From Legionella busanensis (GTDB lineage Bacteria; Pseudomonadota; Gammaproteobacteria; Legionellales; Legionellaceae), in contig NZ_UGOD01000001.1 of assembly GCF_900461525.1 (NCBI RefSeq), positions 2,015,001 through 2,079,000 of the forward strand: a DNA stretch of 64,000 nucleotides. The letters run 5' to 3'. The notes below the pieces were generated by a model. The model had not been told where the DNA came from and did no database searches. It saw only the letters and a program-made list of their open reading frames with translations. Shown here one piece after another: positions 9,849 to 19,549 of the stretch (positions within the stretch are counted from its first letter, which is position 1; each line of letters starts with the position of its first letter). The translations under genes were made by a program, and so were the position numbers.

Positions 9849-10757
9849 TTAATTCTTGAATTTTCTACCTAAGGATAAATGTAACCTTAGATTAAATAAA
9901 CTATCTAATGAGCCGAAAAACACATAGATTGGGAGCATTATATAAGGCACAATTATAAGCGGCACAAATAATAGAAAAATAGTTATTAAATCTCTTTTTC
10001 TAGCCATTATATTAAAAAATAAGCTAATCCCAGCAAACATTAGGTAAACCACTAACAGTGGTAGACAACTAATGGCAATAGGATTACCTTGATATACTCC
10101 AAAAACAGCAATAATCAGTAAAAATACACCGACACAACTTGCTCGAAACGCAAGCATTTCTTCTCTAAAACCACCGGGATAAAACAACAGCGATTGAATT
10201 CCTCGCGCTAGCATTAATGAACCTAGGGCGGAAAAAACTAGGCTTAATACTCTAATACCCAGTAAGGAATTAACGATCAAATTTGGATTAGTGTGCTGTT
10301 GGCTTTCTAAAAGCTGCACCAACATATGATTTGGATCTATTTCCTTTAACACAGTAAGTAATAAAGCATATTGTTCATTGGCATACGTTGGTAAAAGTCC
10401 ATGAATCAAGCTAATAATTACTAATGCAGCAATTAAAATTCCAAATATTACTACTTTCCAATTTGCTGTTAATCTCAATATTAAGGCAGCACTAAAGCCT
10501 ATAATAAATGTTATTATAGTCATAGAGAAAGCGTGCCCCAAATTAGCATTAAACTGATAAGAAATATAGCTTGCGATAATTCCACAAATAAATACCTTAG
10601 CGCCATCAACAAACCCCTTTCGTAAGGTAACCAAGGTTATCACTGCTAAGGATAACCAAGTAGTAAGAGGTGTTAAGGCCAATATTGCAGCTACAAAAAA
10701 TGCACAAATCTCATTTTTTAGTAGATATTGACCCTGATTACGCAAAAAGGTATTCAT
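9849..10757 (-). CDS. Polytopic membrane protein of the rpsF-rplI operon (DUF2232-like)
   Basis: 302 residues with about eight hydrophobic helices and no catalytic motif. It is embedded between rpsR and rplI, 9 bp after the rpsR stop and 7 bp before rplI, so it is certainly co-transcribed with the ribosomal genes. Several gammaproteobacteria carry a DUF2232-type membrane protein at this place in the operon; I assign it there by position and topology, not by a specific motif. Its function is not known. Confidence 0.7.
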   Translation of the reverse strand: MNTFLRNQGQYLLKNEICAFFVAAILALTPLTTWLSLAVITLVTLRKGFVDGAKVFICGIIASYISYQFNANLGHAFSMTIITFIIGFSAALILRLTANWKVVIFGILIAALVIISLIHGLLPTYANEQYALLLTVLKEIDPNHMLVQLLESQQHTNPNLIVNSLLGIRVLSLVFSALGSLMLARGIQSLLFYPGGFREEMLAFRASCVGVFLLIIAVFGVYQGNPIAISCLPLLVVYLMFAGISLFFNIMARKRDLITIFLLFVPLIIVPYIMLPIYVFFGSLDSLFNLRLHLSLGRKFKN

Positions 10758-10766
10758 AAATTTCTG

Positions 10767-10994
10767 TTATCGATGACTGTCACAATAAGGCAATAACCCT
10801 AAGAATCGAGCACGTTTAATCGCCTGTGCTAACTGCCGCTGAAAACGAGTGGGTACACCTGTAATTCGGCTTGGTACAATTTTTCCAGTTTCAGTAATAT
10901 AATTTTTTAATAGATTAATATCTTTGTAATCGATTTCGCTTGAGCCTTCGGCATTGAAACGACACATTTTTTTACGACGGAAATAAGTTGACAT
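10767..10994 (-). CDS. rpsR: 30S ribosomal protein S18
   Basis: 75 residues, the typical bS18 length. It shows the conserved start [10 protein letters not shown], the [21 protein letters not shown] core and the [20 protein letters not shown] end. S18 pairs with S6 on the 30S platform; rpsF lies 11 bp upstream in the same operon. Confidence 0.97.
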   Translation of the reverse strand: MSTYFRRKKMCRFNAEGSSEIDYKDINLLKNYITETGKIVPSRITGVPTRFQRQLAQAIKRARFLGLLPYCDSHR

Positions 10995-11005
10995 TTCAAT
11001 TCTCC

Positions 11006-11356
11006 TTAAGCTGCTCTGGTATCTTTTTCTTTATCTTTATCTTTTTTCATTAATGCAGATTCACCCGTTATCGCTTCCTTTTTAAGGATAATAAGATTAC
11101 GAAGAATAGCATCATTAAATTTAAAAGCATTTTTTAATTCATCAATGGCAGCTTGATTACATTCAACATTCATTAAAATATAATGCGCTTTATGAACATC
11201 TTTAATTGAATAAGCTAATTGACGGCGGCCCCAATCTTCTCGACGATGAATAACACCATCTTGCTTGGTAATAATACCTTCGTAACGTTCAATCATACCT
11301 GGGACTTGTTCACTTTGATCGGGGTGAACGAGGAACACTATTTCATAATGTCTCAT
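11006..11356 (-). CDS. rpsF: 30S ribosomal protein S6
   Basis: 116 residues starting [20 protein letters not shown], the standard bS6 N-terminus, with the conserved GRRQLAYSI segment and a charged C-terminal tail of Lys, Glu and Asp. First gene of the operon. The start is preceded by TAAGGAGAATTC, a strong ribosome site. Confidence 0.97.
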   Translation of the reverse strand: MRHYEIVFLVHPDQSEQVPGMIERYEGIITKQDGVIHRREDWGRRQLAYSIKDVHKAHYILMNVECNQAAIDELKNAFKFNDAILRNLIILKKEAITGESALMKKDKDKEKDTRAA

Positions 11357-11733
11357 GAATTCTCCTTATGGATTAAAGCCTTCTTTCAAAAAATAAAGTA
11401 AGGCAAGGTTTTAAACTGGCCGATTTTAACTTATTTTTGGGCAGGGGGCAAACTTCATCACTGGTCAATTAAGAACGTCTATATTTGTAATTTTAGCAAA
11501 TTTTTATTTCCTTTTAACTGTAAGGCTCTTTTTTTATTTAATTTAGATAACTTCATTTGAGGGCAAATCAATTAAAATATTCAACCACTTATAATTAAAA
11601 CCATTTGAATTAATTATGTCTTATATAATTTTTTTTATGCAAAATATTTATAAAAAAAGCCAAATTGTTAATATTTTATTAATTTTCATCTTTTACGATT
11701 CAACTAATTTAATTGTTGTAAGTTTAATTTATT
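11357..11733. other. Divergent intergenic region, 377 bp
   Basis: AT-rich region between rpsF (minus) and the 893-residue gene (plus). It holds the predicted rpsF promoter (11423-11451). On the plus side there is no strong ribosome site before the ATG at 11734. Nothing else recognisable. Confidence 0.5.
11423..11451 (-). promoter_or_regulatory. Predicted sigma-70 promoter of the rpsF operon
   Basis: On the minus strand TTGCCC (11451-11446), a 17-bp spacer and TAAAAT (11428-11423) lie about 65 bp before the rpsF start codon. Prediction from consensus and position. Confidence 0.5.
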
Positions 11734-14415
11734 ATGGCAAAAGGTAAAAAAAGAAAAACATTAAATGAACGAACTCGTATTATTAGAAATATTTTAACTA
11801 ATCGCTTAGCGACACTAAAATCTTTAAAATTAACCACTAAAGATGATTCTATAAAGGCAATTGATTTGTTAGAAGGTAATATTAGTTATTCTTCTAGTGC
11901 CATTATTTCAGCTAATGATTTTTTATCCCCGGCGTCTAAATATAAGCAAGCTGTACCCAAAGGGTATCAAAAACTTTTAAAAAATTTACATGATTTACAA
12001 AAAGCAGCTGAAAATTCATCGCCCTTAAGGGAACCATTACTTCTACATGAAATACCCTTGTTTGAGAACACTCAGCTTATAAAATGGCACAAAGATGGGC
12101 GGACAAATCAGTTGAATCGCTTAGTCATTGCTATCAAGCACGTTGTTCATCAAGATACTAAGGGCTATATTAGGGCTGAGGATATACTTAAACATACTGA
12201 AAAAATTTGGTCCATTTCGGGTTTACCTTTTCCATCAAGTTCAAATAAAGATCCCTTTTTTAATTCTTATTGGCTACTTTTTAAGGAAGCAATAAAAAAA
12301 TATGCTGAAATTGAGGGCTTTGCCTTTGATAAGTTAGATTTAAGTGGAAAAAAACTTGAGCAAATTCATTTATTACGTTTTAAAACACTCCTATCAGAAA
12401 AAAATCCCCAAAAGATAAACACTGAAAATAAAGATGCTGCTACACAACAAGAGCAAAAAACAATTAAGAAATCTCAATCAAATGATCTTGAACGCGTTAC
12501 AGATTCCTTTGATGTCCTTGAGGAAGCTTGTCATGTTCGCTCTGATAAACAAGAATTTACCCAAAAGGCTTTGTCTTTATATTTAAGTCCGAACCAAGAT
12601 GTGACATATCAATCAATACCTAATATTTTGGTAGGTCGTCTATTTATAGGATGTGGATTTGCTGGAATGACTTTGATGAGCACCGACCCAACTGTACCTG
12701 CAGTAGCTCGCTCAGCCTTTCAACAATTAAGAAACTACCTTGATAATCCAGTAGTTGATAAAGATCTTATACTCGATACGCTTCTCATTTCGGAATATAA
12801 AACGGGGCACTGGACTAAGGCTGATCATAGAGCAGAGCAAGAGCATCCTTTACTTGAAATTCCTGGTAATGCCAATGCAGGTGATTTCGTTCCAGAGTCA
12901 CAAAGTATAAATCGTGACAAAAGAACAAATACTCGCCACTTATACTATAACAATACTGTAAATATGGCTTTAAAGGATACCCCTCCCCCTTTATTTGGTG
13001 TAAAGGTTGAAAAGCTTGAGAGAAAAACAAAACACCTAAAAGATTGGTGTGGTGAGGCTTTAGATTATAATTTTCGCGTTAAAGTTTCCATAACAATTAA
13101 TGATAGTATTCACCATGCTTATATCTATGCTCAATTAATGGAATTTGCTTTAGGCATGGGGGAAGGACAAAATACTTCTTTTGAAGATGCCTGTCAGTAC
13201 GAAATTCAACGAAATTCTTCAAAAAATTCTGGGATCAATAAAGACAAACTTGGTAAGGAATTCCTAGCACAATATTCTACTTATGATAAAAACCGAGGAT
13301 TTACTCCTATTATTCATGGTAATGATTTTGATTTAAGTAATCAGGAAAGACAAACTGTTGCAGAGGTAAAGACAAGAAGAGTAGTAGTTATTGGTGGCGC
13401 TGGCGGTGCGGCCACAGCTTATCGCATCTCGGTACTTGGTACCGATAAGCTAGGGTATAGGTTACAAAATGATAACGGTGATTTTCTAGAAGATAGGCCT
13501 GGTATATCACTTAACCCTAATGTTAAAATTTTTGCACGCGGCACAGTAAGTTATAGAAATTTAGCTCGGCAGGCAACTGAATCATTTGAATACGCAAAAG
13601 GGAAAAATGCGCTCTATGAAGGTTATTTACTTATTGGTATCAAAGTTGAACAAGATGAAATCGTTTTACGTTTTCATAAACGAGAAGGTGCGGCAGAAAT
13701 AAGTCAAGAGTTAGCAGCTGATTTACAAGGAAAAGGCCAAAACACTGAGATAGTAAAAGATAATGATAAATACTATCTTTTGAATTTACATACAGAACGC
13801 TGCGATCAATTGATTTCTGGTATGGGACAAGATGCAAGTAAAATTCGCTCACTGGTACTTACTGAAATAGAAGAAAATGAGTTAAAAATTGTTCGGGGAC
13901 GCGATGGACATTTCGTATGTTTAAGTACGATATGTGAAAGTATTCGTTTCCATGGCGCGATGGCCGGTAACATAAGCCGTAAATTTACGGAAGAACTAAC
14001 TGATAGCCTGCGTAAAAGCAAACTTCCTCGAAATGGTAATGATCAAAATATTATGCCTTGTGTTTTAGGAAAATTATTTTCATTTTTTTCCTCTAGGCCA
14101 AATCAACCACGTCGTGTAAGCTTTAATGTTAATACTTGCCATCTTTCCCGAGGTGACCTCCGTGAGCAGCCAACGGAATTTCAGCTTTTCTTAGAAGCTG
14201 CTGGTCTTAAAAACAAGGAAATAAAAGCATTTGTAAATTATTTATTAGAGCAACGTACTGAGGATAAGTCAGGCGCAGGTATATCTAAAACAAATTTATG
14301 CAATTATATTAAGGATAAGGGCCTCTCTAATAGGTTGGAAGTTGTCTCTGCTTGTAATCTAATTGCTGTTAAAGACTTAGGGCTAGCTAATACTGTGAGA
14401 AGAGACTTTAATTAA
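11734..14415 (+). CDS. Large unrecognised protein with a dinucleotide-binding-like motif; effector candidate
   Basis: An 893-residue protein that I do not recognise. The N-terminus is strongly basic (MAKGKKRKTLNERTRIIRN). The first half is polar and probably helical, with a Lys/Gln/Glu-rich linker near residues 225-255. At residues 550-561 there is a beta-strand-glycine motif, VVVIGGAGGAAT, that looks like the nucleotide-binding turn of a Rossmann-type FAD or NAD(P) domain; the following segment (GISLNPNVKIFARGTVSYRNLA) is compatible with such a domain but does not fix a family. No signal peptide, no membrane segment, weak ribosome site. It stands alone next to an ankyrin-like gene. Large single-gene proteins of this kind in Legionella are often Dot/Icm substrates; that is inference only. 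Confidence 0.7.
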   Translation: MAKGKKRKTLNERTRIIRNILTNRLATLKSLKLTTKDDSIKAIDLLEGNISYSSSAIISANDFLSPASKYKQAVPKGYQKLLKNLHDLQKAAENSSPLREPLLLHEIPLFENTQLIKWHKDGRTNQLNRLVIAIKHVVHQDTKGYIRAEDILKHTEKIWSISGLPFPSSSNKDPFFNSYWLLFKEAIKKYAEIEGFAFDKLDLSGKKLEQIHLLRFKTLLSEKNPQKINTENKDAATQQEQKTIKKSQSNDLERVTDSFDVLEEACHVRSDKQEFTQKALSLYLSPNQDVTYQSIPNILVGRLFIGCGFAGMTLMSTDPTVPAVARSAFQQLRNYLDNPVVDKDLILDTLLISEYKTGHWTKADHRAEQEHPLLEIPGNANAGDFVPESQSINRDKRTNTRHLYYNNTVNMALKDTPPPLFGVKVEKLERKTKHLKDWCGEALDYNFRVKVSITINDSIHHAYIYAQLMEFALGMGEGQNTSFEDACQYEIQRNSSKNSGINKDKLGKEFLAQYSTYDKNRGFTPIIHGNDFDLSNQERQTVAEVKTRRVVVIGGAGGAATAYRISVLGTDKLGYRLQNDNGDFLEDRPGISLNPNVKIFARGTVSYRNLARQATESFEYAKGKNALYEGYLLIGIKVEQDEIVLRFHKREGAAEISQELAADLQGKGQNTEIVKDNDKYYLLNLHTERCDQLISGMGQDASKIRSLVLTEIEENELKIVRGRDGHFVCLSTICESIRFHGAMAGNISRKFTEELTDSLRKSKLPRNGNDQNIMPCVLGKLFSFFSSRPNQPRRVSFNVNTCHLSRGDLREQPTEFQLFLEAAGLKNKEIKAFVNYLLEQRTEDKSGAGISKTNLCNYIKDKGLSNRLEVVSACNLIAVKDLGLANTVRRDFN

Positions 14416-14558
14416 CACTACAAAAAATTGATTTATTTTTTAAAACAGAATACTGTAAGCTCAATAAGATATAATGCTGCAATAAGATGCTTTTTGCAGT
14501 AGAATTTGATTTAATACGTAAGTATGTATTTATAGTATTCACTGGCTAGGAAGTAGAA

Positions 14559-15134
14559 ATGAGTGGATTATTTTCATCAATAAGTTGTTTCTTTAATAAG
14601 CAGGTTACTTTTCCCCAATTAAAGGCTGCTGTTATATCGGGAGATGTGAATTTTGTAAAGTTTTACTTATCTCAACCTAAATGTCCTTTATCAAATCCTA
14701 TGGAAGATACAGGTTATCCAGATGAAGATGGCTATAACTCTACAGTTGTTAATAGTTTATTGTATGAAGCAATCCCACATCCAGAAGTCTTAAAAATACT
14801 ACTTAATGATGGTCGCTTTGATCCGAATGAAAATAACAAAGATGCTTTCTATCGTTGTTTATACGAAGGTTCAATTGAATGTCTACAACTTTTTTATAAT
14901 AATAAGCGTTTTTCTTTTCCACAAGATACTTTAGTTAAGGCAGCAGAAGTTGGTGGCAAAGATTTGATTAAATTTTTATTAAAATTGGATACATTAGAAA
15001 ATTACCAGCTCTTCTCTGAAGATACAAAAGTAGAAGCACGAAATATTGCCGGGTTACATTCAGACACAGATATTATGGACATGATAGAAAAGCATTATCA
15101 ACATGCATCCTATTATTATCCTTCGCATCCTTAA
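14559..15134 (+). CDS. Small ankyrin-repeat-like protein
   Basis: 191 residues. Residues 18-150 contain degenerate helix-turn-helix repeats of ankyrin type: FPQLKAAVISGDVNFVKFYL, then VVNSLLYEAIPHPEVLKILL, then DAFYRCLYEGSIECLQLFY, then TLVKAAEVGGKDLIKFLL. Repeat hallmarks such as A(A/V)xxGxxxxVKxLL are seen but no repeat is perfect. Such proteins mediate protein-protein contacts; in Legionella many ankyrin proteins are injected into host cells. It follows the 893-residue gene by 143 bp on the same strand. No signal peptide. Confidence 0.7.
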   Translation: MSGLFSSISCFFNKQVTFPQLKAAVISGDVNFVKFYLSQPKCPLSNPMEDTGYPDEDGYNSTVVNSLLYEAIPHPEVLKILLNDGRFDPNENNKDAFYRCLYEGSIECLQLFYNNKRFSFPQDTLVKAAEVGGKDLIKFLLKLDTLENYQLFSEDTKVEARNIAGLHSDTDIMDMIEKHYQHASYYYPSHP

Positions 15135-15344
15135 TAACTAACTATTAAAAATTATTAAGTAATTTAACGAATACTTTGATTGCTTTCCCAAGCCATTATT
15201 TGAGATCACCTTTTATTTTAATAAATTTAAGTGAACGGATGATGGCTTTATTAGGATATTACTCAAACAATGTAAATTACGTGCATTAAAGCATATTGCT
15301 TTTGCCCATCCTATACGTTATAACCTGTTAAAAAAGAGATTTAT

Positions 15345-15542
15345 ATGGATATCATTACAGTAGACTTTGAAGAAACGTTAGTGATTAATGTAAAAAATAA
15401 TAATATCTTACTGGTGGCGTTTAAAACCCTGGAGCATGGCAATATCAAATTTGGTGTTGAAGCACCCCGCTCAGTAAAAATTCATCGAGAAGAGATTTAT
15501 CAAGCTATTCAATCAAAAGAGAAACAAAGTGAAGTTACCTAA
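15345..15542 (+). CDS. Divergent CsrA paralogue
   Basis: 65 residues, the length of CsrA. The second half fits the family closely: IKFGVEAPRSVKIHREEIYQAIQ, including the His-Arg-Glu-Glu of the RNA-binding strand. The first strand does not: instead of the canonical MLILTRRxGE start it reads MDIITVDFEETLVI, so the usual Leu4 and Arg6 contacts are missing. CsrA dimers bind GGA motifs in mRNA leaders and control the switch between replicative and transmissive phases in Legionella. Legionella genomes encode several csrA paralogues and I recall one of them beside rpsF, consistent with this place. The stop codon overlaps the next gene by 14 bases. Confidence 0.85.
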   Translation: MDIITVDFEETLVINVKNNNILLVAFKTLEHGNIKFGVEAPRSVKIHREEIYQAIQSKEKQSEVT

Positions 15543-16443
15543 CTTTACAGCTTTCAAACATCCCGATAGAGCCTGCTCGATTATAACAAGCTTATTAATA
15601 GCGATACTTTCCAGCCTTGCTTTTTACGTTAATTCTCATTATTACCACTATATAGGTAACAACTATTTTCCACCCTTCGCTTTATGGGCCGGCATTAGTT
15701 TGTGTCTGATTTTAATTGGCCTAAGATTACAATTTAGCCTTAATGATTATTTTATTGAAATTACCTATGCCTTTGCTGGTCTTTATTTCTCTATGTTATT
15801 TATTGCTTTAGCAACAAATGCCGCACAATACAGTCCTTTTCCACCTATTGATAAATATATAGTTGCTTTAGAGTCTAAATTCTACATTGATTTACCTGCT
15901 TTAATGGCTTGGACTAATCAATATCCTAATTTTAAATTAATACTGGGCTTAGCTTATGATAGCTTGGCTTGGCAAATGGGATTTCTACCGTTGTTAGTCG
16001 CATTATTAGGTCAATTTTCTAAAGTTTGGGAATATTTTTGTTTATTATTAATTTCGGCAATGATTGGCTTTACTTTTTACTATTTTTTTCCAACTACCGC
16101 ACCAGCTAGTATCTTAAAAAGTCCTTTTTTCTTACCAGAGCAATATATTACTGGCATAAAATTTACGCAAATTCATCACCATCAACAACCGACTTCACTT
16201 GAAGGTGGTATGATTGCTCTACCCTCTTTTCATTTTATTTGGGCTTGGTTATGCTTATATGTTGTTAGAGGTTTTAAACCATTATTTATACTAATATTAA
16301 TTATTAATTTTTTTCTTGCTTTATCTTGTATTTTATTAGGTTGGCATTATCCTTTAGATTTAGTTGGGAGTATTATTGTGCTACTTATTACCCACTTTAT
16401 TTATAATTATCTTAAAGAGAAAAATGATAGCGTTTCTCACTAA
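15529..16443 (+). CDS. PAP2-superfamily integral membrane protein (Aur1-like)
   Basis: 304 residues with about six or seven membrane segments. The C-terminal half has the paired motifs PSFHFIWAW and GWHYPLDLVGS, i.e. the two histidines and the aspartate (HxxxD) of PAP2-type phosphatases and inositol-phosphoceramide-synthase-like phosphotransferases. The preceding GGMIALPSFH context favours the Aur1/PAP2_3 branch. Predicted activity is removal or transfer of a phosphate head group on the periplasmic face. The start is a GTG inside the 3' end of the CsrA paralogue (14-base overlap), so it is likely translated by coupling and perhaps regulated with it. Confidence 0.75.
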   Translation: MKLPNFTAFKHPDRACSIITSLLIAILSSLAFYVNSHYYHYIGNNYFPPFALWAGISLCLILIGLRLQFSLNDYFIEITYAFAGLYFSMLFIALATNAAQYSPFPPIDKYIVALESKFYIDLPALMAWTNQYPNFKLILGLAYDSLAWQMGFLPLLVALLGQFSKVWEYFCLLLISAMIGFTFYYFFPTTAPASILKSPFFLPEQYITGIKFTQIHHHQQPTSLEGGMIALPSFHFIWAWLCLYVVRGFKPLFILILIINFFLALSCILLGWHYPLDLVGSIIVLLITHFIYNYLKEKNDSVSH

Positions 16444-16550
16444 GTTTCAGACAAGACACAAGTTCATTCGGCAAAGTAATGTACAAACAAGTACTGTACT
16501 TCCTGAGTGAGCTCTTAACGAAGTATGAAGCTTAGTGCGAATGCCAGACC

Positions 16551-17459
16551 TTAGCCGATCTTGACAGGAATTCCAGAAGGAAAATGAATTTCAGTTTGAA
16601 TTACTTTATTATTTTTATCTCGTATATTGTTTTTTGTTGCCAACAAGCTAGCCACTAATTTACTTAAATTCGTACCTTGCTGCTCTACTAAAAGTGGATG
16701 TGCTTCAAGAAAGATTGCACCATTAGCATAACCTAATTTAACGGGTTCATTAATAACTCGCACAGAAGTGCCTACTTTTACGTAGTCAAATAAAGATTCA
16801 ATATCTTCTGGCATCATACGAATACATCCAGCACTTACACGTGAGCCAACGATATCACGACGATTAGTACCATGAATTAAGTAAGTTGGCCAACCCAATC
16901 TTAAAACATGCCTACCAAGAGGGTTTCCTTCACCTGGAGGAAACTCTTGAGGAATAGGAGTACCATGTCGGGCAGCCTCCGCTCTTACATTAGCAGTAGG
17001 CCGCCAGTGAGGATCACGTTCCTTTGCAATAATTTTGGTAACGCCAATAGGCGTTTTCCAACCTTCCCGCCCAATACCTACTGGCATTGTGATAACAATG
17101 TTATCGCCTGGTACATAATAGTAAAGTCTAAATTCAGCTAAATTAATAACTAAACCTTGGTGTGGCCCAGGCGGTAAAATATATTGTGAAGGAATAATAA
17201 CTTGAGTTTGAGGGTAGAGAGGCCGTAATGGATCAAGTTTAGGATTAGCTTGTACCATCTCATGATAGCCAATATCGTAACGTATTCCCACATCACTTAA
17301 CGTTTCTCCGGCTTGTACAGTGGCATATTGTACTTTGCCAATTAAATCACTACGTTCTGAAAAAACCCAAGTCGACGCGTAATTGGTAGAGGTAATTATT
17401 AAAAACAACAAGCAGATTAGATATTTGATGAGTATCATTGCAGCTGCTCTCTTTGTCAT
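16551..17459 (-). CDS. Exported LysM-L,D-transpeptidase
   Basis: 302 residues. A signal peptide or N-terminal anchor (MILIKYLICLLFLIITSTNYA) is followed by a LysM domain around residues 43-92 (ATVQAGETLSDVGIRYDIGY) and a YkuD catalytic domain whose active site reads HGTNRRDIVGSRVSAGCIRM, with the nucleophilic Cys in SAGCIRM. It should act on peptidoglycan in the periplasm, either making 3-3 cross-links or anchoring a lipoprotein. Legionella EnhA-type entry proteins belong to the same family. ATG 17459 has AGG eight bases before it; an in-frame ATG at 17438 is an alternative start. It lies 54 bp downstream of fadJ on the same strand, with a hairpin in between. Confidence 0.9.
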   Translation of the reverse strand: MTKRAAAMILIKYLICLLFLIITSTNYASTWVFSERSDLIGKVQYATVQAGETLSDVGIRYDIGYHEMVQANPKLDPLRPLYPQTQVIIPSQYILPPGPHQGLVINLAEFRLYYYVPGDNIVITMPVGIGREGWKTPIGVTKIIAKERDPHWRPTANVRAEAARHGTPIPQEFPPGEGNPLGRHVLRLGWPTYLIHGTNRRDIVGSRVSAGCIRMMPEDIESLFDYVKVGTSVRVINEPVKLGYANGAIFLEAHPLLVEQQGTNLSKLVASLLATKNNIRDKNNKVIQTEIHFPSGIPVKIG

Positions 17460-17468
17460 AGTTCTAAC

Positions 17469-17497
17469 CTGAATACTGGAAAAGTTCCAGCATTCAG
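17469..17497. terminator. Stable hairpin between fadJ and the L,D-transpeptidase gene
   Basis: CTGAATACTGGAA and TTCCAGCATTCAG form a 13-bp stem with one mismatch and a 3-base loop. Neither side has a T-tract, so it could be a weak terminator, a processing or stability element at the fadJ 3' end, or an attenuator before the next gene. Confidence 0.5.
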
Positions 17498-17512
17498 ATT
17501 TCCAAACTACTT

Positions 17513-19549
17513 TTAACTTGAACTTTCACTAAATTGCTTATCCAGCTTAAAACGCTGACCATATTGATTTTCTAATTTAGCAAATAATTCATTTAATTTA
17601 TCATGACCAAAGTGCTTAGCATAATTCATTGGTCCACCACGGAAAGGAGCAAACCCTGCTGCAAAGATCATTGCGCCATCTAAAAGGTCACTATCCGCTA
17701 CGACGCCTTCTCTTAGACAAGCAGCTGACTCATTTACCATTCGTAAAATTAAACGGTTAGCAATTTCAGGATAAGATTTATCAGTTTGTGGCTTTTTCTT
17801 AATTGGTTTACCATCTTTATATTTATAAAAGCCTTCCCCTGTCTTACGACCAAGTTTACCGGCTTTAACCATATCACGTAATTTTTGCGGAACACTACCA
17901 CCGTAATATTTAGTTAAATTCTCAGCAACCGCTAAGCATACATCCATACCGACTGTATCTGCTAATTCAACAGGCCCCATAAACATACCAAATTCTTTTG
18001 CTGCTTCATCAATAGTTTCACCTGCGTAACCTTCTTCAAGTAATTGCACGCATTCCATTAAATAAGGCATGAGAACTCGATTCACTAAAAAGCCCGGACT
18101 TGATTTTACAGGCAATGGCAGACGGCTAATTTGATTGACAAAAGCACAAGCCTTGTCGCGAATATCACTTGCTGTTTTATTACTACTAACTACTTCAACT
18201 AACTCCATTTTGGCAACAGGGTTAAAATAATGAATACCAACCAAACGACTTGGATTGGTCATCACTTGGCTAATTTCATCTAAAGGAATGCTTGAAGTAT
18301 TTGTTGCTATGATAGCATCTGCTTTTGCCTTTTCTTCTACCTGCTTCATAATAGTCTGTTTGACTTCTAAATTCTCAAATACAGCTTCAATAATGACATC
18401 AGCACCCGCTACACCAAAACCTTCTGGATCAGCGATTAACCTATCCATTGCTGCTTGCACTAAGCGCGGCTGCTTTAACTTCTTTTTATATAACGAATAA
18501 GCGCGTGCTTTCGCTGCCCCAATTTGAGTATAAGATTTATCTTGTAAAGTAACTCTAAGTCCACGCAATGCACACCAAGCTGCAATATCACCACCCATGA
18601 CACCTGCACCAATCACATGCACATGCTCTGCTTTAAATTCACTAGCCTTGGCAAAACTCTTCATACGCTCTCTTAGTAAAAACGCACGAATTAAATTTTT
18701 AGCGGTTTCATTTCGCGTAACCAGCTGTTCGACTGAATCTATTTCCTTTAAATAAGCTCGCTCACCATATCCTCCTTCCTTTTCCCATAAATCAATTACG
18801 GCATAGGGGGCAGGATAATGCTGTTTTCGAACTCGCTTTGCTACATTATAACGAATGATTGGCGCAACAATAGGCCGAACCCAAGCAAAATTAGTAAAAG
18901 ATTGCATAAACGTGGGTTGATGTTTTTTAGGTTTATTTTTAATAAAATAAACAGCAGCACGCTTTAACTGACGTAGAGGAACAACATCATCCACAAAACC
19001 CATTGCTTTCGCTTTATAAGCTGCAATAGGTGCACCGGTTAAAATAACTTTGGTTAATGCGTCAAAGCCACCAATTAATTGGACTAAGCGAACTGTTCCT
19101 CCCCAACCAGGATGAATGCCTAATAATATTTCAGGCAACCCTAGGCGAGTATCAGGTTCATCAGAAGCTATACGATAATCGCAAGCCAATGCTAGCTCTA
19201 GGCCACCTCCCATACAAAACCCATCAATCATAGCGACAGTAGGTATTTTTAAGCCCTCTAAACGAGCAAAAACAGTTTGCCCTTTTCTCAAAAAATCAAC
19301 TGCTTCATCAGGAGTTTGAAATTTAGAAAAGGCATTAATGTCAGCGCCAGCAATAAAGCCTTTATCTTTGGTTGAATAAATAACTAAACCCTGGGCTGAA
19401 GGTTGGTTAACAACTTCTTGTAAAATACTATTTAATTCATCTAAAACTTCTGAGTTGATAGAATTTAACGCTGTATCAGCACGATTAAGACCTAACCAAA
19501 TAATATTATCTGCGTCAGTTTCAAATTCCCAATGTTTGTAATTATTCAT
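17513..19549 (-). CDS. fadJ: Multifunctional enoyl-CoA hydratase / 3-hydroxyacyl-CoA dehydrogenase
   Basis: 678 residues from ATG 19549. The N-terminal hydratase/isomerase domain shows FIAGADINAF and GFCMGGGLELALACDYRIA with its oxyanion-hole glycines. The dehydrogenase half has the NAD motif VHVIGAGVMGGDIAAWCALR, the IIEAVFENLEVKQ helix and IATNTSSIPLDEI, followed by PVKSSPGFLVNRVL. It carries out the hydration and oxidation steps of fatty-acid beta-oxidation, with the thiolase encoded upstream. The start overlaps the fadI stop by one base (TAATG), indicating coupled translation; a longer frame back to 19612 would run into fadI and is not the real start. Confidence 0.93.
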   Translation of the reverse strand: MNNYKHWEFETDADNIIWLGLNRADTALNSINSEVLDELNSILQEVVNQPSAQGLVIYSTKDKGFIAGADINAFSKFQTPDEAVDFLRKGQTVFARLEGLKIPTVAMIDGFCMGGGLELALACDYRIASDEPDTRLGLPEILLGIHPGWGGTVRLVQLIGGFDALTKVILTGAPIAAYKAKAMGFVDDVVPLRQLKRAAVYFIKNKPKKHQPTFMQSFTNFAWVRPIVAPIIRYNVAKRVRKQHYPAPYAVIDLWEKEGGYGERAYLKEIDSVEQLVTRNETAKNLIRAFLLRERMKSFAKASEFKAEHVHVIGAGVMGGDIAAWCALRGLRVTLQDKSYTQIGAAKARAYSLYKKKLKQPRLVQAAMDRLIADPEGFGVAGADVIIEAVFENLEVKQTIMKQVEEKAKADAIIATNTSSIPLDEISQVMTNPSRLVGIHYFNPVAKMELVEVVSSNKTASDIRDKACAFVNQISRLPLPVKSSPGFLVNRVLMPYLMECVQLLEEGYAGETIDEAAKEFGMFMGPVELADTVGMDVCLAVAENLTKYYGGSVPQKLRDMVKAGKLGRKTGEGFYKYKDGKPIKKKPQTDKSYPEIANRLILRMVNESAACLREGVVADSDLLDGAMIFAAGFAPFRGGPMNYAKHFGHDKLNELFAKLENQYGQRFKLDKQFSESSS

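Noticed and set aside
16441..16550. AAGTA..GTAC / GTAC..TACTT inverted pair as terminator
   Set aside because: The stem has mismatches and no T-tract on either strand; too weak to list as a feature.
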